Of a stretch of DNA of 64,000 nucleotides, positions 53,644 through 61,921 are shown in pieces. The notes under the pieces are model-generated. The model was not told the origin of the DNA. It worked only from the letters and a program-made list of their open reading frames with translations, and made no database searches. Source of the stretch: Flavobacterium agri (GTDB lineage: Bacteria > Bacteroidota > Bacteroidia > Flavobacteriales > Flavobacteriaceae); the NCBI RefSeq assembly GCF_013401995.1, contig NZ_JACBJI010000002.1, forward strand, positions 62,001-126,000. Reading direction: 5' to 3'. The position numbers and the translations under genes were made by a program. Every line of letters starts with the position of its first letter. Positions within the stretch are counted from its first letter, which is position 1.

Positions 53644-54962
53644 CAGTCTTGTTGTATTTGCGAGGTGAACTGTTTGAGTTTGCCAGAAGCGGTGCGTTCG
53701 AGCATCGGTTTCCTGATGAAGACGAAGCGCAATCCGGGTTCGAGATAATCGGTCATGATGTTGGCCATGCGGTTTTCTTCTTGTGGAGTTAGTGGGTTAT
53801 CGCTTGCATAATCGATTTCAAAAGTATCCGATTGGGTTTGACGCACCACGAATTCTTTGACATTTCCGTCGTCTTCGAACAATTTTTTGGTAAGCGAATA
53901 GAACGTCATGCCGGCCGGTTTTTTTCCGCTTGGCAAAATCGCGAAATCGCTGGTACGCCCGACGAGTTTTTTGAGGATGGGTTTCTTGGCCGTGCTTTTT
54001 TCGTCCAAAATCCCAAAATCGCCCACATCGTACCGAATAAACGGATGCGCGCGGTTGTCGAGGCTCGTCACGACAATTCGGCCTTCTTTCCCGTACGGAA
54101 GCGGGTTGTCGTGGTCGTCGAGGATTTCCACGAAAATCGTTTCGGAATTGACCAGCCATTCGCCTTGGGGATTTTCAAAAGCGATAACTTCGAGTTCGGA
54201 TGCGCCGTATTCGTTGGCCACGGGAACACCAAGTTGGGTTTCGAGCAATTTCCTGTCGTCTTCGAACAGCATTTCCGAAGTCGTGATGCACACGTTGAGC
54301 GTCGGGCAGATTTGCTTGAGGATGAGGTCGTTTTTCCTGAGGTATTTCGCCAGCAATACGATATTGCTCGTGTAACCGTTTATGTATTCGAAGCGTGTCT
54401 TTCGGAATTTTGCGACGATTTTCTCGAGAGCGTCATCCGACAGATCGAAAATATCGAAACGGTGGCGCTTGCTCAAATAATCCTTGAATTGGAGTTTTTT
54501 CGACGCCATCACATCGAGCGAACGTCCGTAAAAACGCGCCTGCCACGATTTGTTGAAGTCGATGCCGTACCAACCGAAACGCCTTTGGATGTTGGCCCAG
54601 ATCAAAGCATGGCACGCCTTGTCTTTGGCGAACGTCATCGGGTTTCCGCTCGATCCCGAGGTTTTGTTGACGAACACCATCGATTCGCGGTAACATTCCG
54701 AAAGCCGTTGCGAAAGCGGACGTTGGAAATCCTGTTTGCGCATCACGGGCAAATCGTTCCAATTTTCGAAAGCCGATCCTGATGCGAGTTCACGATAAAA
54801 CGCATTGTGCTTGAGGTGGAAATCGACGATGTCCTTTTTGCGTTTTTCGACGAAAGCCTCGTAATCGGAATCGGGAACGGCCAGGATTTTTTGAAGCTCG
54901 AGCCTGGCCCATTTCAATGGGAATCCGTTGAGTTGTAACGATAAATCGAAAATTCCGGGCAC
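53643..54962 (-). CDS. phenylacetate-CoA ligase-like (CapK) protein
   Basis: 439 residues, ANL/adenylate-forming superfamily as in PaaK and capsule protein CapK. P-loop FVNKTSGSSGNPMTF (about 97-111), NEYGASELEVIAFENP (about 234-249), and PFIRYDVGDFG. CapK proteins lie in polysaccharide loci; the reaction is not established, but activation of a carboxylate is implied. The start codon is GTG (54962-54960): an in-frame TGA lies nine bases upstream and no ATG occurs for over 70 codons. First gene of the minus-strand operon. Confidence 0.88.
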   Translation of the reverse strand: MPGIFDLSLQLNGFPLKWARLELQKILAVPDSDYEAFVEKRKKDIVDFHLKHNAFYRELASGSAFENWNDLPVMRKQDFQRPLSQRLSECYRESMVFVNKTSGSSGNPMTFAKDKACHALIWANIQRRFGWYGIDFNKSWQARFYGRSLDVMASKKLQFKDYLSKRHRFDIFDLSDDALEKIVAKFRKTRFEYINGYTSNIVLLAKYLRKNDLILKQICPTLNVCITTSEMLFEDDRKLLETQLGVPVANEYGASELEVIAFENPQGEWLVNSETIFVEILDDHDNPLPYGKEGRIVVTSLDNRAHPFIRYDVGDFGILDEKSTAKKPILKKLVGRTSDFAILPSGKKPAGMTFYSLTKKLFEDDGNVKEFVVRQTQSDTFEIDYASDNPLTPQEENRMANIMTDYLEPGLRFVFIRKPMLERTASGKLKQFTSQIQQD

Positions 54963-55069
54963 GGGCGGTCAAATTTTGGTAAAAATAAGCGGAATCGGCG
55001 CCATCCGCAAATAATTGAAATCAAGACGCGCAAATATTGTCTTTCCCGCCAAAACCAAGTATTTTTGCG

Positions 55070-55077
55070 GCTTCTAA
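55070..55077 (+). promoter_or_regulatory. -7 element for purD
   Basis: TATTTTTG, a TAnnTTTG match, 15 bases before the purD ATG. The nearest TTG is 30 bases upstream, too far for a standard spacing. Confidence 0.45.
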
Positions 55078-55092
55078 AACACACAACTGATT

Positions 55093-56370
55093 ATGACGAT
55101 TCTTCTCCTCGGATCGGGCGGACGCGAACACGCTCTTGCCTGGAAACTGCTAAAAAGCCCATTGTGTTCCAACCTTTTGGTCGCACCCGGAAATGCGGGA
55201 ACGGCGCAAATCGCGACGAACGTGAACATTTCTCCGGTCGATTTCGCGGCGGTCAAGCAATTGGTTTTGGACAAGAACGTCGAGATGGTCGTCGTCGGCC
55301 CAGAAGATCCGCTCGTGGCCGGAATTTACGACTTCTTTAAAGCCGATGAAGATTTGGCCGGGATTCCCGTGATCGGCCCTTCAAAATTGGGCGCGACGCT
55401 CGAAGGCAGCAAGGAATTCGCGAAAGAGTTCCTGATCAAGCATAAAATCCCGACGGCGGCGTATGACAGCTTCACGGCCGAAACCGTCGAAAAAGGCTGC
55501 AAATTCCTTGAAACCCTGAATCCGCCATATGTTTTGAAGGCCGATGGTTTGGCCGCGGGAAAAGGCGTGCTCATTATCGAGGATCTCGAAGAAGCCAAAA
55601 CCGAGTTGCGCAACATGCTCGTCGGACAGAAATTCGGATCGGCATCGGCAAAAGTCGTGATCGAAGAATTTTTGGACGGCATCGAACTTTCGTGCTTCGT
55701 ATTGACCGACGGAAAAAGCTACAAAATCCTTCCGACGGCAAAAGATTACAAGCGAATCGGAGAAGGCGACACCGGATTGAATACAGGCGGAATGGGTGCG
55801 GTTTCCCCGGTTCCGTTCGCCGACCACGATTTCATGCAAAAAATCGAGACGCGCATCGTAAAACCGACGGTCGACGGATTGCACAAAGACGGCATCGAAT
55901 ACAAAGGCTTCGTTTTTATCGGATTGATCAAGGTTGGAGACGATCCTATGGTCATCGAATACAACGTGCGCATGGGCGATCCGGAAACCGAAGTGGTGAT
56001 TCCGCGCTTAAAGTCAGACTTGGTGGAATTGTTTTTCGCCGTCTGGAACGAACGTCTCGACGAAGTGGCTTTGGAAATCGACCATCGCGCGGCTACGACC
56101 GTAATGGTAGTTTCGGGTGGATATCCCGAAGATTACGAAAAAGGCAAATTGATTTCAGGTTTGGATGAGGTAGACGGCTCGATCGTATTCCACGCGGGCA
56201 CGAAACTCGACGAAGCGGGCAATGTGTTGTCGAACGGAGGTCGTGTGATCGCGGTTACTTCGTACGGGAACGATTACAAAGAGGCCATAAAAAAATCGTA
56301 TCAAAATATAGAAAAACTACACTTTGATACGATGTATTATCGCAAGGATATCGGTTTCGACCTAGCCTAG
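55093..56370 (+). CDS. purD: phosphoribosylamine--glycine ligase
   Basis: 425 residues, normal length. Second step of purine synthesis: 5-phosphoribosylamine + glycine + ATP to GAR. N-terminal LLLGSGGREHALAWKLL, ATP-grasp core with LKADGLAAGKGVLII (about 148-162), TGGMGAVSPVPF (about 234-245), and EYNVRMGDPETE (about 292-303) holding metal ligands. Stop overlaps the convergent DUF6341 gene by nine bases. Confidence 0.97.
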   Translation: MTILLLGSGGREHALAWKLLKSPLCSNLLVAPGNAGTAQIATNVNISPVDFAAVKQLVLDKNVEMVVVGPEDPLVAGIYDFFKADEDLAGIPVIGPSKLGATLEGSKEFAKEFLIKHKIPTAAYDSFTAETVEKGCKFLETLNPPYVLKADGLAAGKGVLIIEDLEEAKTELRNMLVGQKFGSASAKVVIEEFLDGIELSCFVLTDGKSYKILPTAKDYKRIGEGDTGLNTGGMGAVSPVPFADHDFMQKIETRIVKPTVDGLHKDGIEYKGFVFIGLIKVGDDPMVIEYNVRMGDPETEVVIPRLKSDLVELFFAVWNERLDEVALEIDHRAATTVMVVSGGYPEDYEKGKLISGLDEVDGSIVFHAGTKLDEAGNVLSNGGRVIAVTSYGNDYKEAIKKSYQNIEKLHFDTMYYRKDIGFDLA

Positions 56371-56589
56371 GAACGAGTGGGCCGTGGTATCCTGAACGTC
56401 TGCTTCTTTGGTAAGTCCGATCTGCTTGATCCAGTAATACGTGAATCCGGCGCAAATGATCATGAAAACCCAGTTGATAAGGTTGGCTCCGAACCAAGTT
56501 TGAAGTTCCAACGCTCTTATCCAGTCAAGCGGCTTGAAAAGGAAATCAACGAATAACCACTGGATAGCTTCGAAAAATGCTCTCATCAT
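56362..56589 (-). CDS. DUF6341 family small membrane protein
   Basis: 75 residues from ATG 56589 (a second ATG follows directly; a TTG three codons upstream is possible). One clear membrane helix (LINWVFMIICAGFTYYWIKQ, about 37-56) preceded by an aromatic amphipathic stretch. Resembles what I recall as DUF6341, found beside purD and DUF6427 in flavobacteria. Function unknown. Confidence 0.75.
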   Translation of the reverse strand: MMRAFFEAIQWLFVDFLFKPLDWIRALELQTWFGANLINWVFMIICAGFTYYWIKQIGLTKEADVQDTTAHSFLG

Positions 56590-56602
56590 TGTGAACAAGT
56601 AT

Positions 56603-56610
56603 TAAATTTG
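56603..56610 (+). promoter_or_regulatory. -7 element for DUF6427
   Basis: TAAATTTG, 26 bases before the DUF6427 ATG, interleaved with the divergent DUF6341 promoter. Confidence 0.5.
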
Positions 56611-56615
56611 CTTTA

Positions 56616-56645
56616 CAAAAGTATAAAATCCACGCATGATAGCAA
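56616..56645 (-). promoter_or_regulatory. promoter of DUF6341 (TTG-N19-TACTTTTG)
   Basis: Minus strand: TTG (56645-56643), spacer 19, TACTTTTG (56623-56616). The -33 element overlaps the first codons of the divergent DUF6427 gene. Confidence 0.65.
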
Positions 56646-57565
56646 GCCTTTTCAGAAAATCTACGCCATTTAATTACACGGTGCTTATCGTGATCGTGGC
56701 GGTATTTTACCTGCTGTTCCAATTTTCGGGTTCGGCAAAAGGCAACGACGCGATCGGGATTGTCGAAAAAGTGTTTCTTTTCAGTCTGGTTTTCAGCTCG
56801 TTGTTCATCTTGAATTTCATCGTGAAGAAAAACGGGATGAGCCGCGACAACTCGTATGCGATCCTGTTTTACTTTTTGTTCGTGCTGTTTTTTCCGTACG
56901 CGTTCGACAATTTTAACTTGATGGTGTCAAACTTTCTGGTGCTTTTGGCGCTCAGGCGACTCATTTCGCTTCAGTCTTTGAAGGCGCCCAAAGAAAAGAT
57001 TTTCGATGCGTCGCTTTGGATTTTCCTCGCCGCGATTTTCCACTTTTGGAGCATTTTGTTCATCGCTTTGGTGTTCATTTCGATACTTTTCCACGTGTCT
57101 CGCGACTTCCGAAATTGGATTTTGCCGTTCATCGCGTTTATCGCGGCGATCGTACTTTTTTTCCTTTTCGCTTTTATTTTCGATGAGACGCGCATTGCAT
57201 TCGTGATGTCGAACATTCCGATAGACGTGAGCATCGATTATTTTACCGATACCAAGCAAAACCTGGCCTTGTCGATTTTCGCGCCCGTCGTCGTGTATTA
57301 CCTCGTCGTGACTCTGATGACGCTTTCCTCTCGTCCTTTGATCCTGCAGTCGTCTTACAAAAAAGTGATTTCGGCTTTCTTTATCGGATTGGCCGTTTTC
57401 ATCATTTCGCCCCACAAAAGCAACGAAGTCCTGATGTATACGTTCGCGCCTTTGGCCATCATGGCGTCGACGATCGTCGAGACGACAAGCAGCGAACTCA
57501 AACGCGAACTGATGGTAGGTTTGACGGCCGTTTTGGCCATCGTGAGCTTTTTTATGCAGTTATAA
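56636..57565 (+). CDS. DUF6427 family membrane protein
   Basis: 309 residues with about 9 hydrophobic segments, no large soluble domain. The periplasmic-side aromatic pattern (FFPYAFDNFNLMVSNF) recalls polymerase-like or acyl-chain membrane proteins, but no catalytic motif is clear. Matches what I recall as DUF6427. Divergent from DUF6341 and convergent (six-base overlap) with upp. Function unknown. Confidence 0.78.
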   Translation: MIASLFRKSTPFNYTVLIVIVAVFYLLFQFSGSAKGNDAIGIVEKVFLFSLVFSSLFILNFIVKKNGMSRDNSYAILFYFLFVLFFPYAFDNFNLMVSNFLVLLALRRLISLQSLKAPKEKIFDASLWIFLAAIFHFWSILFIALVFISILFHVSRDFRNWILPFIAFIAAIVLFFLFAFIFDETRIAFVMSNIPIDVSIDYFTDTKQNLALSIFAPVVVYYLVVTLMTLSSRPLILQSSYKKVISAFFIGLAVFIISPHKSNEVLMYTFAPLAIMASTIVETTSSELKRELMVGLTAVLAIVSFFMQL

Positions 57566-58213
57566 TTTCGGGCCGTACGCCAAATCTCCGGCATCGCCCA
57601 AACCCGGAACGATGTAGTTTTTTTCGTTGAGTCTCTCGTCCTGGGCCGCAATCCACAAATAAAAGTTTTCAGGAAGTTTTTCTTCTAACAATGCAATGCC
57701 TTCTGGAGCCGCGATTACGGCTGCGATATGCACTTGGGCCGGTGTTTCCGATTGGAGCAAAATTTCAAGAACGGCCGCCAAAGATTGGCCTGTCGCAAGC
57801 ATCGGGTCGACGATCACCAACGTTTTGCCTTCAATCGACGGCATCGCGCGGTATTCGACTTTTATCTCGAAATCGTCATCGTTCTTGTAATGGTGGCGAT
57901 AGGCCGAAATGAATCCGTTCTGCGCATCGTCGAAGTAATTCAGGAATCCGATGTGAAGCGGCAATCCGGCACGAAGTACCGAACAAAGCACGATAGGCGT
58001 CTCGATCTCGGCCGTCTTTTTCGTGGCCAGAGGCGTTTTGATTTCGATGGTTTTGTATTCGAGTTCCTTGCTGATTTCGTACGCCATGATTTCGCCAATC
58101 CTTTCGATGTTGCGACGGAAACGCATGCTGTCTTTCTGTACGTCGACGTTTCTGATTTGCGCTAAAAAATGACTGAGTATGCTGTGGTTTTCGGAAAGGT
58201 AGCGAACGTGCAT
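57560..58213 (-). CDS. upp: uracil phosphoribosyltransferase
   Basis: 217 residues from ATG 58213 (MHVRYLSEN), the normal length; a longer frame would start near the palindromic repeat. Pyrimidine salvage: uracil + PRPP to UMP. PRPP loop VDPMLATGQSLAAVL (about 132-146), LCSVLRAGLPL (about 79-89) and the C-terminal uracil-binding VPGLGDAGDLAYG (about 202-214). Confidence 0.95.
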   Translation of the reverse strand: MHVRYLSENHSILSHFLAQIRNVDVQKDSMRFRRNIERIGEIMAYEISKELEYKTIEIKTPLATKKTAEIETPIVLCSVLRAGLPLHIGFLNYFDDAQNGFISAYRHHYKNDDDFEIKVEYRAMPSIEGKTLVIVDPMLATGQSLAAVLEILLQSETPAQVHIAAVIAAPEGIALLEEKLPENFYLWIAAQDERLNEKNYIVPGLGDAGDLAYGPKL

Positions 58214-58243
58214 GCGATGGTGTTTAATAAGGTGCTTTGTGTA

Positions 58244-58276
58244 AAACCTCAAAGGTTTTCAAAACCTTTGAGGTTT
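58244..58276. repeat. copy 2 of AAACCTCAAAGG palindrome
   Basis: Perfect 16-bp arms around C58260 (AAACCTCAAAGGTTTT / AAAACCTTTGAGGTTT). The first 27 bases match 15167-15193. Here it lies between divergent genes, where it cannot end either one, and its right arm supplies the -33 TTTG of the DUF4254 promoter. Confidence 0.85.
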
Positions 58277-58299
58277 GATACAGTAAAGGTATATCTTTG
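58267..58299 (+). promoter_or_regulatory. promoter of DUF4254 gene (TTTG-N21-TATCTTTG)
   Basis: TTTG at 58267-58270 (inside the palindrome), spacer 21, TATCTTTG at 58292-58299, 17 bases before the ATG. Confidence 0.7.
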
Positions 58300-58316
58300 T
58301 ACTTTAATTCTCTTTT

Positions 58317-58922
58317 ATGTTCGCAAAATTAGCTTATTCGGTTTTTGAGCAAAGCATCAACGACTATCATAAATTCGACAATGTCGACCAACCGATCGCC
58401 AATCCGTATACCAAGGACCAATTCGAGCACTTGCTGTATTTCAAGAATTGGATCGACACGGTGCAATGGCATTTTGAAGACATCATCCGCGATCCGCAAA
58501 TCGATCCGGTTGCCGCTTTGACCCTGAAGAGAAGAATCGACGCCTCGAACCAGGAACGCACCGACATGGTAGAATATATCGACAGCTATTTCCTCAAGAA
58601 GTTTTCGAACGTGAAAGTGAAGGACAACGCGAAAATCAACTCCGAATCTCCGGCCTGGGCATTTGACCGCCTGTCGATTTTGGCATTGAAAATCTATCAC
58701 ATGAACGAGGAAGCCACACGTGTAGAAGCGACCCAGGCACACCGCGACGCGTGTCAGGCCAAACTCAACATCTTGCTCGAGCAACGTTCGGATTTGTCTA
58801 CGGCGATCGACGATCTTCTGACCGACATCGAGAACGGCGACAAGTTCATGAAAGTCTACAAACAGATGAAAATGTACAACGACGAGGAACTCAATCCGGT
58901 GTTGTACCAAAACAAGAAATAA
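58317..58922 (+). CDS. DUF4254 domain-containing protein
   Basis: 201 residues, predicted all-helical and soluble. DUF4254 features: FEQSINDYHKF, QWHFEDIIRDPQIDP (about 50-64), LKRRIDASNQERTDMVEYID (about 70-89) and SPAWAFDRLSILALKIYHM (about 114-132). Often next to heptosyltransferase genes in Bacteroidota, as here (four bases before the GT9 start), hinting at a role in LPS core assembly. Function unproven. Confidence 0.85.
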   Translation: MFAKLAYSVFEQSINDYHKFDNVDQPIANPYTKDQFEHLLYFKNWIDTVQWHFEDIIRDPQIDPVAALTLKRRIDASNQERTDMVEYIDSYFLKKFSNVKVKDNAKINSESPAWAFDRLSILALKIYHMNEEATRVEATQAHRDACQAKLNILLEQRSDLSTAIDDLLTDIENGDKFMKVYKQMKMYNDEELNPVLYQNKK

Positions 58923-58926
58923 TCGC

Positions 58927-59967
58927 TTGCCCAAGCCGCTTGCACATATAGCCGTCATCCGACTTAGCGCCATGGGCGACGTCGCGATGACGGTTCCTGT
59001 TTTACGCGCTTTGGTGAAACAGCATCCTGAAGTGAAGATCACGATGGTTTCGCGTGCGTTCCTTGCACCTTTTTTCGACGGAATCCCGAACGTGGAATTC
59101 TTCGCCGTCGATCTCAAAGGCCGACACAAAGGCATTTTGGGACTCGCCCGATTGTATTCGGATCTTAAAAAACGCAAAGTCGACGCTTTGGCCGACCTTC
59201 ACAATGTGTTGCGTTCCAAGATCGTGCGTTCGTTTTTTGTCGGAAGCGGAAAACCCGTGGCCAAAATCGATAAAGGACGGGCCGAAAAGAAAGCGCTCAC
59301 ACGAGCCGAAAACAAGATTTTCAAACCGCTCAAGTCTACTTTCGAGCGTTATGCCGACGTGTTCCGCGAACTTGGTTTTCCGATGGATTTGTCCAATCCG
59401 GAATTTCCGAAAACACCCGAATTGGCTTCGGAAGTGAAAGCGATAACAGGCGAAAAAGCGTCAAAATGGATCGGGATCGCACCGTTCGCCGCACATCAGG
59501 GCAAACAATATCCGCTCGATCTGATGGCCGAAGTCGTCTCGAAACTATCCGAAAACACCGATAACAAAATCTTCCTTTTCGGAGCCGGAACCGATGAAAT
59601 CAAAACGCTGGAATCGCTAAAATCCGACAGTCAAAACGTGATCGTGATTGCCGGAAAACTCAAACTTTCGCAAGAACTCAACCTTATCGCGAACCTCGAC
59701 GTGATGCTCAGTATGGATTCCGGAAACGCCCACATGGCCGCGATGTTCGGGATTCCCGCCGTCACGCTTTGGGGCGCGACGCATCCGTTTGCGGGTTTTG
59801 CACCTTTCAACCAGCCCGACTCGAATTTGATTGTGTCCGACAGGGAAAAATTCCCGCTGTTGCCGACTTCGGTTTACGGAAACAAGATCGTCGAAGGTTA
59901 CCAGGACGCGATGCGTACGATTTCTCCAGAAACGGTCGTCGAAAAAATAAATTCCGTCATCGCATGA
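58927..59967 (+). CDS. glycosyltransferase family 9 (heptosyltransferase-like)
   Basis: 346 residues with a TTG start at 58927. The family N-terminus IAVIRLSAMGDVAMTVPVL needs a start about here; the next ATG (58972) would cut the first beta-strand. GT-B fold: ADLHNVLRSK (about 93-102), APFAAHQGKQYPLDLM (about 182-197), MDSGNAHMAAMFGIP (about 261-275), LWGATHPFAGFAPF. Adds a heptose or related sugar to lipid A core. Co-transcribed with DUF4254 and the cupin-GNAT gene. Confidence 0.92.
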   Translation: MPKPLAHIAVIRLSAMGDVAMTVPVLRALVKQHPEVKITMVSRAFLAPFFDGIPNVEFFAVDLKGRHKGILGLARLYSDLKKRKVDALADLHNVLRSKIVRSFFVGSGKPVAKIDKGRAEKKALTRAENKIFKPLKSTFERYADVFRELGFPMDLSNPEFPKTPELASEVKAITGEKASKWIGIAPFAAHQGKQYPLDLMAEVVSKLSENTDNKIFLFGAGTDEIKTLESLKSDSQNVIVIAGKLKLSQELNLIANLDVMLSMDSGNAHMAAMFGIPAVTLWGATHPFAGFAPFNQPDSNLIVSDREKFPLLPTSVYGNKIVEGYQDAMRTISPETVVEKINSVIA

Positions 59968-60743
59968 AAAAATCGGTCGCCAATTCTGAACACTATAAAT
60001 GGGGCGACGATTGCGACGGCTGGCATTTGCTCAAGTCGGAATCGCTTAGCGTGATCAGTGAGAAGATGCCGCCGCAAACGGCTGAAGTTTTGCATTACCA
60101 TTCCAAAAGCCAACAGGTTTTCTATATTTTGTCGGGCGTGGCGAATTTTGAAATCGAGGATGAAACCGTTACGGTTAATGCAAATGAAAGTCTTCACATT
60201 CCAGTCAAAACCTGGCACAGGATCAAAAATAAATCGAACGATGACCTTACGTTTTTAGTCATTTCCGAACCCAAAGCCCAAGGCGACCGCATCGAACTTC
60301 TCGACTATTCCGAAGAGCTCAAGCCGTATATCAAATCGTTGAATTACGAATGGCTCGAAAAGTACTTCAAAGTCGAACCCGGAGATGCGAAGTCACTCGC
60401 CAATCCTAAAGAACACATCCTCGATAAAGGCGGATTCGTGTGGTTCGTGCGTTTTCGTGAACAGATCGTCGCAACGGTGTCGCTTCTCAAAAAAGCCGAC
60501 GGTGATTTCGAGTTAGGGAAAATGGCGGTTTCAGAGAATTTCCACGGTTTCGGTATCGGCAATATGCTGATCAAACAATGCTTCAATAAAGCAAAAGAGC
60601 TCGGGATTCCCAAGCTCGTTTTGTATTCGAATACGAAATTGACGCCGGCGATCCATTTGTACCGCAAGTTCGGATTTGTGGAAACCGAACTGGAATCGGG
60701 GCTTTACGAACGCGCCAACATCAAAATGGTCAAGGTTTTTTAG
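59964..60743 (+). CDS. cupin-GNAT acetyltransferase fusion
   Basis: 259 residues from ATG 59964, overlapping the GT9 stop by four bases. N-terminal cupin (about 1-115): LHYHSKSQQVFYILSG has the metal-binding His pair and Gln/Glu position, and LHIPVKTWHRI the later His. C-terminal GNAT domain (about 130-259): ELGKMAVSENFHGFGIGNML (motif A) and HLYRKFGFVETELES (motif B). A single frame, so a true fusion. Function unknown; a sugar or nucleotide-sugar acetyltransferase is possible. Confidence 0.82.
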   Translation: MKKSVANSEHYKWGDDCDGWHLLKSESLSVISEKMPPQTAEVLHYHSKSQQVFYILSGVANFEIEDETVTVNANESLHIPVKTWHRIKNKSNDDLTFLVISEPKAQGDRIELLDYSEELKPYIKSLNYEWLEKYFKVEPGDAKSLANPKEHILDKGGFVWFVRFREQIVATVSLLKKADGDFELGKMAVSENFHGFGIGNMLIKQCFNKAKELGIPKLVLYSNTKLTPAIHLYRKFGFVETELESGLYERANIKMVKVF

Positions 60744-61795
60744 ACGTCGTCGTAATCTACGTAAATCTCTTCGGAAGTTGGGTGCGCCTGGCACGTCAAC
60801 ACGAGACCTTGTGCTATTTCGCCGTCGGTCAGGATCGCGTTCTTGACCATTTCGGCCGAACCTTTCGTGACGCGCGCCATACAGCTTGAGCAAATTCCGC
60901 CCTGGCACGAATACGGAGCGTCTATGCCTTGCTTGAGTGCGGCCTCGAGCAATGTCTGTTTCTTCGACATCTCGAAAGTCGTTTCCTCGTCGTCGACCAT
61001 CACGGTGATTTTGGTATGTCCTTCCACTGGCGTCGCAAGTTGTTTTTCTGATTTAGGCGGAACGAAAAGCTCGAAGCGGATGTCTTTCTCCTTGATATTA
61101 TGCTCCTTAAGAACCGAACTCACGGTCATGATCATCTCTTCGGGTCCGCAAAGCCAAAACTTGTCGAAATCGACTTCCTTATATTTATTGTTGATGATGT
61201 AATTGACGGTAGAACGCTCGATCCTTCCGAAAATCTGGTGCTCGACCTTGGCCTGGCTGTATACGAAATGTACGAAGAATCTACCGGTATATTGTTGTTC
61301 GAGCTCGTGGATTTTGTTGTGGAAGATTGTCTGGTCGGGCGTTTTGTTGCCGTAAACCAATACGAAAGTGCTGTTGGGTTCGCCTTGCAATACGCTTTGG
61401 ATGATTGCCATGACGGGCGTGATCCCGCTTCCGGCCGCAAAAGCTGCATAGTTCTTTCTGCGCGACGCGTCGGGTTCGAAAGTGAACGTTCCCTCGGGCA
61501 AACCGACTTCCATCGTGTCGCCTTCTCTCAATTGCGCATTGGCAAAAGCCGAGAACAAGCCCGACTTCACCGATTTTATCGCGATGCGCAATTCGTCGCT
61601 TCCGGGAGCGGAACAGATCGAGTAGGCGCGTCGGATTTCTTCTCCGTCCAAAGTGAGTTTCAGCGTAAGATATTGTCCGGCGATGAATTTGTAATAGTCG
61701 CGAAGTTGGTCGGGAACGCGGAAAGCTACAGAAATGGCTTCGGGCGTTTCTCGTGTCACATCTTTTATATTGAGCTTGTAGAACGTGGTTGACAT
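60740..61795 (-). CDS. PaaE-type ferredoxin-NADP reductase with 2Fe-2S domain
   Basis: 351 residues. FAD-binding domain (RRAYSICSAPGSDELRIAIK, about 55-74), NAD(P)-binding domain (FAAGSGITPVMAIIQSVL, about 120-137; FWLCGPEEMI, about 215-224), and a C-terminal plant-type 2Fe-2S domain with YSCQGGICSSCMA (three Cys) and a fourth Cys in LVLTCQAHP. Electron-transfer component like PaaE of phenylacetyl-CoA epoxidase, but no oxygenase subunits are nearby; it probably serves another oxygenase. Convergent four-base overlap with the cupin-GNAT gene. Confidence 0.93.
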   Translation of the reverse strand: MSTTFYKLNIKDVTRETPEAISVAFRVPDQLRDYYKFIAGQYLTLKLTLDGEEIRRAYSICSAPGSDELRIAIKSVKSGLFSAFANAQLREGDTMEVGLPEGTFTFEPDASRRKNYAAFAAGSGITPVMAIIQSVLQGEPNSTFVLVYGNKTPDQTIFHNKIHELEQQYTGRFFVHFVYSQAKVEHQIFGRIERSTVNYIINNKYKEVDFDKFWLCGPEEMIMTVSSVLKEHNIKEKDIRFELFVPPKSEKQLATPVEGHTKITVMVDDEETTFEMSKKQTLLEAALKQGIDAPYSCQGGICSSCMARVTKGSAEMVKNAILTDGEIAQGLVLTCQAHPTSEEIYVDYDDV

Positions 61796-61921
61796 GCTTA
61801 AAATTTTTGCAAAATTACAAAAAACAGGTCTTGTTTCGGGTTTGGCGCGAACGATTGTAAATCAATTCGAAAATCACGTAACATTTGAGTATTTTTATGC
61901 TCCTATCCTAAAAAGGTATCC

